Source of the DNA: Lachnospiraceae bacterium UBA4348
GTDB lineage: Bacteria; Bacillota; Clostridia; Lachnospirales; Lachnospiraceae
Assembly: GCA_002394165.1 (NCBI GenBank)
Contig: DGTA01000065.1
Location: 12,628-24,380 of the forward strand
Direction of reading: 5' to 3'
Length of the DNA: 11,753 nt
Every line of letters starts with the position of its first letter. Position 1 is the stretch's first letter. Below are positions 7,043 through 11,753 of this stretch, in pieces. Under the pieces are notes generated by a model. The model did no database searches. It had not been told where the DNA came from and saw only the letters and a list, made by a program, of their open reading frames with translations. The position numbers and the translations under genes were made by a program.

Positions 7043-7229
7043 TCAAAAGATCTTAAGCATACGAAGCCGCTGCAGAAAATGCGAGCCTAGCGGATGCTTT
7101 CGGAGTTTGTCTGAGCACACGTAAGTGTGCGAGTTGCGGAGAAAGCATCCTAATAGGCGGCGCAGCATTTTCAAGAGCGGCAAGTCCGCTTAAGATCTTC
7201 GAATTAACCGTAAACTGCCGTTATAAGTT
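7016..7229. repeat. Hairpin H2 (about 214 bp long imperfect palindrome)
   Basis: The outer arms contain GGCAGTTTACGGTTAATTC (7026-7044) and its near-perfect complement (7201-7219), extending more weakly to 7016 and 7229. Next comes AAGATCTTAAGC / GCTTAAGATCTT. The core 7066-7181 (116 bp) is bounded by GCCGC / GCGGC, has inner stem GGATGCTTTC / GAAAGCATCC, and an apical hairpin GCACAC-GTAA-GTGTGC (7115-7130). The core is an inverted copy of the H1 core, but the outermost arms are unrelated to those of H1. Confidence 0.85.
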
Positions 7230-7235
7230 TTCGGG

Positions 7236-7249
7236 GGAGTGTCCCCTGT
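7236..7249 (-). repeat. Right terminal inverted repeat
   Basis: GGAGTGTCCCCTGT, the exact reverse complement of 6687-6700. Preceded by extra Gs, it can itself fold as GGGGA-GTG-TCCCC. Its final T is the first base of the TTA (7249-7251) that is the ROK gene's stop codon on the minus strand. Confidence 0.8.
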
Positions 7250-8202
7250 TATTTGATCATGGACAACGCCCCGTAGATCACGGAGTCATCCCCCAGCTCG
7301 GCTGTCTTGAGCTTGACGGTCGGCCGGATGGACGGCATGCAGTATTTGTCTACTTCTTTGAGGATCTTCTTGAGAAAGATGTCGCCGACGGCTTCGATCA
7401 CACCGCCGCCGTAGATGACCACGTCCGGGCTGATCGTGTTGATCATGTTGCCGGTGGCAACGGCCAGGTAATGGCAGGCACGGTCTACTGCTTCAACGGT
7501 GACTTCATCGTTTGCAGCGAGTGCCTTCTTCAGGGCTTTGCTCTTGAACACGCCGTTCTCGATGTTTTCGGCGAGCATGGTCTCGCGGCCTCTTGAGGCC
7601 TGCTGCAGGATATAGGCGGACATGCCCTTCTTGCTGGAGAAGGCCTCCAGGCAGCCTCTCTGGCCGCAGTTGCACAGCGGGCCTTCCGGATCGAGGATCA
7701 TATGGCCGTATTCAGCTGCCTTGAATTCGTTGCCGGTGAAAAGCTTTCCGTTCAGGATCAGGCCGCCGCCCATGCCGGTGCCCACAAAGAAGCCGACCAC
7801 GTTCTTAAAGCCCCGCGCGGCTCCGTACTTGTACTCACCCAGAACGCCGACATTCACGTCGTTTCCGATCATGAAAGGAACGCCGAATTTCTTTTCGATG
7901 GGGGTTTTAATATCGTAATTTCGCCAGGGCAGATTCGGGGAAAACAAAACAACGCCTTTTCCCGAGTCGACTACGCCGGGAGCGCCGACGCCGATCGCAC
8001 GAACGTCTTTTTTGTTGATGCCGGATTCGTTGATCATCTCTTCTACGACACTGATGATCACTTTCTCGACGCTGTCGGAGTTGTCGCCGCCTTCTTTCGT
8101 CTTCTTCTTGAGCCGGTAGATGATCTTGTCGTTTTTATCGAAGATCGCACCGAGGACCTTAGTGCCGCCAATGTCCAGGCAGATGTTGTAGAAATCGGCC
8201 AT
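7249..8202 (-). CDS. ROK-family sugar kinase (glucokinase-like)
   Basis: This 317-residue cytoplasmic ATP-dependent sugar kinase has a complete set of ROK motifs: phosphate-binding DIGGTK (10-15), GNDVN with catalytic Asp D115, the second ATP loop GTGMGGG (141-147), the sugar- and zinc-site EYGH (E164, H167), the zinc cysteines C177, C179 and C184 in CNCGQRGCLE, and a C-terminal adenosine-site VIYGGG (262-267). There is no N-terminal helix-turn-helix, so it is an enzyme, not a ROK repressor. Most such clostridial proteins are glucokinases; N-acetylmannosamine, fructose or allose kinase cannot be excluded. The start has an excellent AAGGAGGAA site five bases upstream. It is a single gene, transcribed toward kdgK and divergently from the secreted protein gene. 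Its stop abuts the mobile-like element. Confidence 0.92.
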   Translation of the reverse strand: MADFYNICLDIGGTKVLGAIFDKNDKIIYRLKKKTKEGGDNSDSVEKVIISVVEEMINESGINKKDVRAIGVGAPGVVDSGKGVVLFSPNLPWRNYDIKTPIEKKFGVPFMIGNDVNVGVLGEYKYGAARGFKNVVGFFVGTGMGGGLILNGKLFTGNEFKAAEYGHMILDPEGPLCNCGQRGCLEAFSSKKGMSAYILQQASRGRETMLAENIENGVFKSKALKKALAANDEVTVEAVDRACHYLAVATGNMINTISPDVVIYGGGVIEAVGDIFLKKILKEVDKYCMPSIRPTVKLKTAELGDDSVIYGALSMIK

Positions 8203-8256
8203 ACCGTTCCTCCTTTTTCAGAAAATAAAAGCCCGAAGTATCTGTTTCATAAGAAT

Positions 8257-8285
8257 ATTTTACCGTTCGTTAAGGAAAAAATCAA
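8257..8285 (-). promoter_or_regulatory. Predicted promoter of the ROK kinase gene
   Basis: On the minus strand the -35 is TTGATT (8280-8285) and the -10 is TAAAAT (8257-8262), with a 17-bp spacer. Its leader to the start codon is about 50 nt. It lies back-to-back with the -10 of the divergent gene, so the two promoters share the region around 8280-8300, where a small palindrome GCACAGGTGC (8289-8298) sits. Confidence 0.6.
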
Positions 8286-8307
8286 CACGCACAGGTGCGG
8301 TGTGATG

Positions 8308-8313
8308 TATAAT
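8308..8313 (+). promoter_or_regulatory. -10 element for the secreted protein gene
   Basis: A perfect TATAAT in the context GATGTATAAT, the same ten bases as at the eda promoter. No good -35 is seen 16-18 bp upstream (ACACGC region), so it may need an activator. It lies about 65 bp before the start codon. Confidence 0.45.
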
Positions 8314-8378
8314 CAGTTCATACACCGGGAAGACAATGAATCTGTGGAAGGATAAGGACAGAAGTGGAGGATGACAAA

Positions 8379-9416
8379 ATGAAAAATCTGAAAAGACACC
8401 TGACAACAGCAGCGCTCGTGTCAGGACTCGCAGTTCTGGCAGCGGGAGCTTCGGCCGTACAGGCAAAGGAATATACCGCCGGACCGATGACCATCACCGT
8501 GCCGGATGAGATCGACGAGCTGTGTAACATTACCGTCGAGGATGATGAAATCGAGATCTGCGACAAGAAAGCGGGGGAAGCCGGATGGGGCGGCTATGTG
8601 GAAGCGTTCATGCTCTTTAAAGATCCCTCTGAATATGTTATTATGCCTGATTTCAAGCATCTGGGTGTGATCACTCTCGATGACGGAACGGTATGGAACG
8701 TGGTAGTGAATTATCCGACAGATGTGGAGTATGATCCGCGAATCGAAGACAGTACCTACCACCAGGTCAGCGAAGCCATGGACGAGGTCGAGAAAAGTGT
8801 CACCTGCACGGAAGGAGGGGCATTCACCCCGTCTGACGAAATGGATACGACTTCGGTATATGACCCCGTTCTGGAAAAAATCATTGCGGCGATCAATGAC
8901 CGGACCGACAGGGACAAGCTGATCGAGATGGACTTTTCTGATGTTTACGCGTACACTTATGACCTGGAGGGCGATCCCCTCGACAAACTCGGATATGCCT
9001 TCACGGATATGGACGCGGACGGCTATAAGGAGCTGATTCTGGGAAGCCTGGAAGATCCTTCCGTATATGATATGTATATCAATGTGAGCGGAGAACCGTA
9101 CCATCTTCTTACCAGCGGAGAACGCAGTATGTACAGCCTGTGCGGAAGAGGGGAAAAACCCGATATTATCCGTCTTTCCGCTTCCGGAAGTGCCTTTAAC
9201 AGCGAGATGTCTTTCTATATTCTCTGCGCCCCCCGGATGTTCCTGCAGACCAGGTTCATCTACGACGCTTCTGAAGATCCCGACGCACCGTGGTTCGTCG
9301 GCTATTGGGATGATGATAAAGAGCCGCTTTCCGAGGAAGACTGGAATGAGCGCCTTGACCGGTTCAATCAGCCGATCACACCCGATTATACCCCGCTTTC
9401 CGGGTTCGGAAAATAA
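8379..9416 (+). CDS. Secreted acidic protein of unknown function with DxDxDG motif
   Basis: This protein is not recognised. The ATG at 8379 gives 345 residues; it has GGAGG eight bases upstream (8366-8370), whereas an in-frame GTG at 8364 overlaps that site and would add five acidic/polar residues before the signal peptide. Residues 1-29 form a Sec signal: basic MKNLKRH, a hydrophobic stretch ending AAGASAVQA, and probable signal-peptidase I cleavage at an AxA site; there is no lipobox Cys. The mature protein is very acidic (many Asp/Glu). A motif DMDADGYKELILG (about residues 214-226) matches the DxDxDG-x2-EL pattern of calcium-binding loops found in many clostridial exported proteins. The N-terminal half has a conserved-looking domain of beta-rich character. 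It is monocistronic: own -10 upstream, strong terminator downstream. Confidence 0.8.
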   Translation: MKNLKRHLTTAALVSGLAVLAAGASAVQAKEYTAGPMTITVPDEIDELCNITVEDDEIEICDKKAGEAGWGGYVEAFMLFKDPSEYVIMPDFKHLGVITLDDGTVWNVVVNYPTDVEYDPRIEDSTYHQVSEAMDEVEKSVTCTEGGAFTPSDEMDTTSVYDPVLEKIIAAINDRTDRDKLIEMDFSDVYAYTYDLEGDPLDKLGYAFTDMDADGYKELILGSLEDPSVYDMYINVSGEPYHLLTSGERSMYSLCGRGEKPDIIRLSASGSAFNSEMSFYILCAPRMFLQTRFIYDASEDPDAPWFVGYWDDDKEPLSEEDWNERLDRFNQPITPDYTPLSGFGK

Positions 9417-9455
9417 AAAAAGAAACCGGAGAGGACGGCAGATCCGGATAATAAG

Positions 9456-9510
9456 AAAGCTTCGCGTGAGGAGATCTTAAACATCTTCTTAACGCGAAGC
9501 TTTTTTATTT
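9456..9510 (+). terminator. Long-stem rho-independent terminator
   Basis: AAAGCTTCGCGT (9456-9467) pairs with ACGCGAAGCTTT, and the stem continues with GAGGAGAT / ATCTTCTT including G-T wobbles, ending in TTTTTTATTTT. It closes the secreted-protein transcript. A weaker AT-rich run (AATAAG) on the opposite side gives little support for bidirectional use. Confidence 0.92.
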
Positions 9511-9513
9511 TGG

Positions 9514-9542
9514 TTGACTTAAACGGTCCATAGTGGGAAAAT
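9514..9542 (+). promoter_or_regulatory. Predicted promoter of the mrp operon
   Basis: The -35 is TTGACT (9514-9519), and with a 17-bp spacer the -10 is GAAAAT (9537-9542; 4 of 6). It begins 4 bases after the terminator and about 70 bp before mrpE, and there is no other candidate in this gap. Confidence 0.45.
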
Positions 9543-9585
9543 AAACAAATGCTGAAAAAATAACTGCTCAAAGGAGGCAACTGCC

Positions 9586-10038
9586 ATGTGGCTGTTTCTT
9601 TTCCTTCTCTGGATCATTTTAAACGGCAGGATCACGTTGGAACTGGTGATCTTCGGGGTGATCATCGCCTCGGCTGTTACGCTGTTCGCCTGCAGGGTGA
9701 TCGGGTACGCGCCGGGGACTGACCTGAGAGTTCTCAGGAACCTGCCGGTTTTTATACTGTATGCGCTTAATCTGCTCTGGCAGATCATCTGTTCTTCGGC
9801 GACCATGGCCGGTATGGTCTTTTCGGCAGAGGAGCCCGATCCGGTGATCGTGGAGTTTCACTCCGGACTTGAGACGCAGCTCCAGAATGTGCTCCTGGCC
9901 AACTCGATCACCCTGACCCCGGGGACGCTCACCATTTTTCAGGAGGGAGATCACTTTGTGATCCACTGTCTGAAAGAGGAGTTCGGCGAAGGGATGGATT
10001 CATCGACGTTTGTAAAGCTCCTGAAGATGATCAGGTAA
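9586..10038 (+). CDS. mrpE: Na+(cation)/H+ antiporter subunit MrpE/MnhE
   Basis: This 150-residue small subunit belongs to the multisubunit Mrp/Mnh cation-proton antiporter in the cell membrane. The N-terminal half is membrane-embedded (about 3-38 and 52-78), followed by a cytoplasmic domain. The family hallmark LANSITLTPGT is at residues 104-114, followed by LTI and the HCL segment. Size is normal, slightly short. The start is supported by AAGGAGG (9571-9577). As the first gene of an E-F-G-D-like order, it heads a gene cluster driven by its own promoter. MrpE is needed for assembly and normal activity, but is not itself the ion channel subunit. Confidence 0.93.
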   Translation: MWLFLFLLWIILNGRITLELVIFGVIIASAVTLFACRVIGYAPGTDLRVLRNLPVFILYALNLLWQIICSSATMAGMVFSAEEPDPVIVEFHSGLETQLQNVLLANSITLTPGTLTIFQEGDHFVIHCLKEEFGEGMDSSTFVKLLKMIR

Positions 10039-10065
10039 ACAAGGATAATATAAGGAAATAAGACG

Positions 10066-10425
10066 ATGAGTGTTGAAAATGCTTACCATATTCTTTTTTT
10101 GGGCGCGCTGGTCTGGTTCATCATCCTGATTCTGATCATGCTGATTCGGGCTATTTACGGCCCCAGGGTCACGGACCGCATCATGTCCATCAATATGATC
10201 GGGACGATGGTGATCAGCTGTATCTGTATTCTGGCTTTTGCTCTTGACGAGAGCTATCTGCTCGACGTGGCGCTGCTCTATGCCATGATCAGTTTCGTTG
10301 CTGTGCTGATCCTGGGGGCTACCTATATCCCCAAGGTGCGCACGAGGGAGAAATTCGTCAGCGAAATGAGCCGGAAAGACTGTTCCAAAGAAGATAAAAC
10401 GGGAAAGGACGGTGACGGGCAATGA
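10066..10425 (+). CDS. mrpF: Antiporter subunit MrpF/MnhF
   Basis: This 119-residue protein has three membrane segments (about 8-29, 43-60 and 66-87) and a charged, Lys/Asp-rich C-terminal tail. The family signatures are YGPRVTDRIM (31-40, with D37 in the membrane interface) and LDVALLYAMISF (66-77, with D67). The tail after residue 90 is longer than in the usual 85-95-residue MrpF. It starts 27 bp after mrpE with AAGGA upstream and overlaps mrpG by 4 bp (ATGA), so the two are translationally coupled. Confidence 0.93.
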   Translation: MSVENAYHILFLGALVWFIILILIMLIRAIYGPRVTDRIMSINMIGTMVISCICILAFALDESYLLDVALLYAMISFVAVLILGATYIPKVRTREKFVSEMSRKDCSKEDKTGKDGDGQ

Positions 10426-10775
10426 TCGGAGAATGGATCCGGTTCGGCATCAGCTGCATCTGCATGATCAGCGCGATGATCTGCTTTACGGCAGCGGTGC
10501 TCGGCGCCAACCGTTTCGGCTTTATCATGAACCGGCTGCATGCGGCCGGTATCGGCGACACTTTAGGACTGTTCCTGACGGCGCTCTCACTTATCCTGGG
10601 GACCGGGTTCGGGCTTCCCCAGGTCAAGATGTGCCTGATCATCGTGTTTATGTGGTTCACATCGCCGGTCTCATCACATTTCCTGATACAGATCGAGTAT
10701 TTCACCAATCCTGAGCTGTATCGGCATGTGAAGCGCCCGATGGGTGAAGAGGCGGACATGGAGGAGATGAAATGA
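10422..10775 (+). CDS. mrpG: Antiporter subunit MrpG/MnhG
   Basis: This 117-residue subunit has three membrane segments (about 8-28, 46-62 and 68-90). Family motifs are NRFGFIMNRLHAAGIGDTLG (30-49) and VKMCLIIVFMWFTSPVSSH (68-86). The length is normal. It is coupled to both neighbours by 4-bp ATGA overlaps, so this part of the operon is translated as a chain, which suits equal production of subunits in one membrane complex. Confidence 0.93.
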   Translation: MIGEWIRFGISCICMISAMICFTAAVLGANRFGFIMNRLHAAGIGDTLGLFLTALSLILGTGFGLPQVKMCLIIVFMWFTSPVSSHFLIQIEYFTNPELYRHVKRPMGEEADMEEMK

Positions 10776-11095
10776 CGATTTCTACAGTGATAAGGATCCT
10801 GCTGCTGCTTCTTCTGGTCATCTGTGCGATCGCGGTCAATATAAACCAGAACCTGCTGCAGGCGGTGATCATTTTCATGTCATACAGCTCGATCATGTGC
10901 ATCGTATGGATCCTGCTCGAATCGCCGGACCTTGCCATCACGGAAGCAGCCGTCGGCGCCGGTATCAGCGGCACGCTGTTTTTGATGACACTGAAAAAGA
11001 TCCGCGCGGAGGACGCCGGTGAGACGGAGGAGACAATGGGAAAAACCTCCGGAGAAGATAACAAAGGCAATCAGCAGGGAGGCGGTCTGTCATGA
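10772..11095 (+). CDS. MbhD-like / DUF4040 antiporter subunit (matches C-terminal part of MrpA)
   Basis: This 107-residue membrane protein corresponds to the segment that in Bacillus-type systems is fused into the C-terminal part of MrpA and in archaeal systems is the separate MbhD subunit. It has three hydrophobic stretches (about 5-23, 27-49 and 55-73). The key motif ESPDLAITEAAVGAG (50-64) carries the membrane acids E50, D53 and E58, which are conserved and proposed to take part in ion movement. After residue 76 comes a hydrophilic Glu/Gly-rich tail. GGAGGA (10760-10765) inside the end of mrpG serves as ribosome site, and it overlaps the next gene by 4 bp. Confidence 0.88.
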   Translation: MTISTVIRILLLLLLVICAIAVNINQNLLQAVIIFMSYSSIMCIVWILLESPDLAITEAAVGAGISGTLFLMTLKKIRAEDAGETEETMGKTSGEDNKGNQQGGGLS

Positions 11096-11753
11096 ACCTG
11101 AAAGAATGGACGAGGCGGTTTTACAGATGGCTCGACGGAGACTACGACGTGATGGAGCACATCATGGACGGCAGCCGCGAACCGGATGAGTCCCACGAGG
11201 AGGACAAGACGGACCTCAGTGATGATCACAGCCGCGTGTCCGGAAGTGAATATTCCCGTGCGATGATCGAGGCGGAGCGCAAAGGCTTCTACCTGGTCTA
11301 CAACGCCGTCGCTGTGATCAGCTGCATGGCCCTGATCGGCGTGCTTCTTTTTACGGTGGCCAATCTGCCCAGGTACGGGCAGGAAAACCCGAGAGCGGTC
11401 GAGGTTTCCCACCGTTACATAGAGAAAGGACTGGAGGAGACGGGCGCTGTCAATGTCGTGGCGGGCATGATCCTGGATTACAGGGCTTTTGACACCCTCG
11501 GCGAATCCCATGTTCTTTTCACGGCGCTGATCTGCGTGATGATCCTGCTCCTCAAGGACAGGAAAAATATGGACTCACGGTATGAAGACTACTACCTGAT
11601 CAGCCGGGATACCTATTTCGATGTCTCAAAGGACTCGGTCATGCAGAAGACGGGACTTGTCATCCTGCCGTGTATCTTTGTCTTCGGAATCTATATTCTG
11701 CTCAACGGACAGATCTCGCCGGGCGGAGGCTTTTCGGGAGGCGCCGTGATGGG
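11092..11753 (+). CDS. MbhE-MnhB fusion subunit, 3' truncated by window
   Basis: This open frame runs off the window; 220 codons are visible. Residues 1-60 are hydrophilic and very acidic, with no recognised domain. A membrane segment follows at about 66-91. Then comes an MbhE-like part with NVVAGMILDYRAFDTLGESH (121-140), which also matches the extreme C-terminus of Bacillus MrpA, and a second segment (about 141-154). From about 188 the sequence switches to the start of MrpB/MnhB: a hydrophobic helix, then NGQISPGGGFSGGAVM (205-220). So two subunits, MbhE and MnhB, seem to be one polypeptide. ATG at 11092 overlaps the previous stop, with AGGGAGG at 11076-11082. MrpC and MrpD are expected next. 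Confidence 0.85.
   Translation, partial: MNLKEWTRRFYRWLDGDYDVMEHIMDGSREPDESHEEDKTDLSDDHSRVSGSEYSRAMIEAERKGFYLVYNAVAVISCMALIGVLLFTVANLPRYGQENPRAVEVSHRYIEKGLEETGAVNVVAGMILDYRAFDTLGESHVLFTALICVMILLLKDRKNMDSRYEDYYLISRDTYFDVSKDSVMQKTGLVILPCIFVFGIYILLNGQISPGGGFSGGAVM

Larger units (their letters stand above)
6687..7249. mobile_element. Unclassified element: 14-bp terminal inverted repeats, two inverted giant hairpins, gene relic
   Basis: This 563-bp stretch fills the gap between the convergent kdgK and ROK genes. Perfect inverted repeats ACAGGGGACACTCC mark the ends (6687-6700, 7236-7249). Inside are two large hairpins (6715-6919 and about 7016-7229) whose cores are inverted copies of each other, and between them a short coding relic on the minus strand. 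No transposase is present and no clear target-site duplication is seen (flanks ttctg and tattt). It looks like a non-autonomous or decayed mobile unit, MITE-like in layout. The last base of the right repeat is the first base of the ROK stop triplet (7249-7251). I cannot place it in a named family. Confidence 0.6.

Noticed and set aside
6687..7249. CRISPR array, tRNA or rRNA in the gene-free stretch
   Set aside because: There are no regularly spaced direct repeats and no cloverleaf or rRNA-like sequence; the repeats are two inverted hairpins.
7702..8355. A plus-strand 217-codon frame running antisense through the ROK gene
   Set aside because: The ROK frame has every family motif; this frame is its complement and ends in the promoter region of the next gene.
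8364..8378. GTG at 8364 as the start of the secreted protein
   Set aside because: It overlaps the best Shine-Dalgarno sequence and would place acidic residues in front of the signal peptide; ATG 8379 has ideal spacing.

Overview
The window looks like chromosomal DNA from a GC-rich anaerobic Firmicute, most likely a gut-type Clostridia/Lachnospiraceae species. This rests on strong AGGAGG ribosome binding sites, TTGACA/TATAAT-type promoters, U-tract terminators, a ROK kinase, and a clostridial-style split hexuronate pathway. The assignment comes from gene style, not from a marker gene.

Left part (1-4747): The window opens inside a mannitol-dehydrogenase-family gene, probably fructuronate reductase, whose C-terminal domain ends at 642 before a strong terminator (666-719). 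A new promoter then drives a three-gene unit: a small PGPGW-type membrane protein and two half-size ABC exporters joined by a 4-bp stop/start overlap. The exporters carry the complementary motif defects of an asymmetric heterodimer: the first has Asp in place of the catalytic Glu, and the second has a degenerate signature motif.

Middle (4748-7249): A perfect TATAAT promoter, overlapped by a GntR-style palindrome, precedes eda (KDPG aldolase) and kdgK (KDG kinase). With the fructuronate reductase these form the lower hexuronate route: fructuronate to mannonate, then KDG (the dehydratase step is not in this window), KDPG, and finally pyruvate plus glyceraldehyde-3-phosphate. After kdgK lies a gene-free stretch of about 560 bp that is the most unusual part of the window. 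It has perfect 14-bp terminal inverted repeats, two large hairpins of about 205-214 bp whose 116-bp cores are inverted copies of each other with compensating changes in the stems, and a 38-codon protein relic between them. Its right end touches the stop codon of the next gene.

Right part (7249-11753): A ROK-family sugar kinase (minus strand) diverges from a gene for a secreted acidic protein of unknown function with one Asp-rich calcium-binding-like motif. A long terminator and a promoter separate this from a tightly overlapped Mrp/Mnh-type cation/proton antiporter operon: mrpE, mrpF, mrpG, an MbhD-like (DUF4040) subunit, and an MbhE-MnhB fusion cut by the window end. This order matches archaeal Mbh/Mrp modules rather than the Bacillus A-to-G order.
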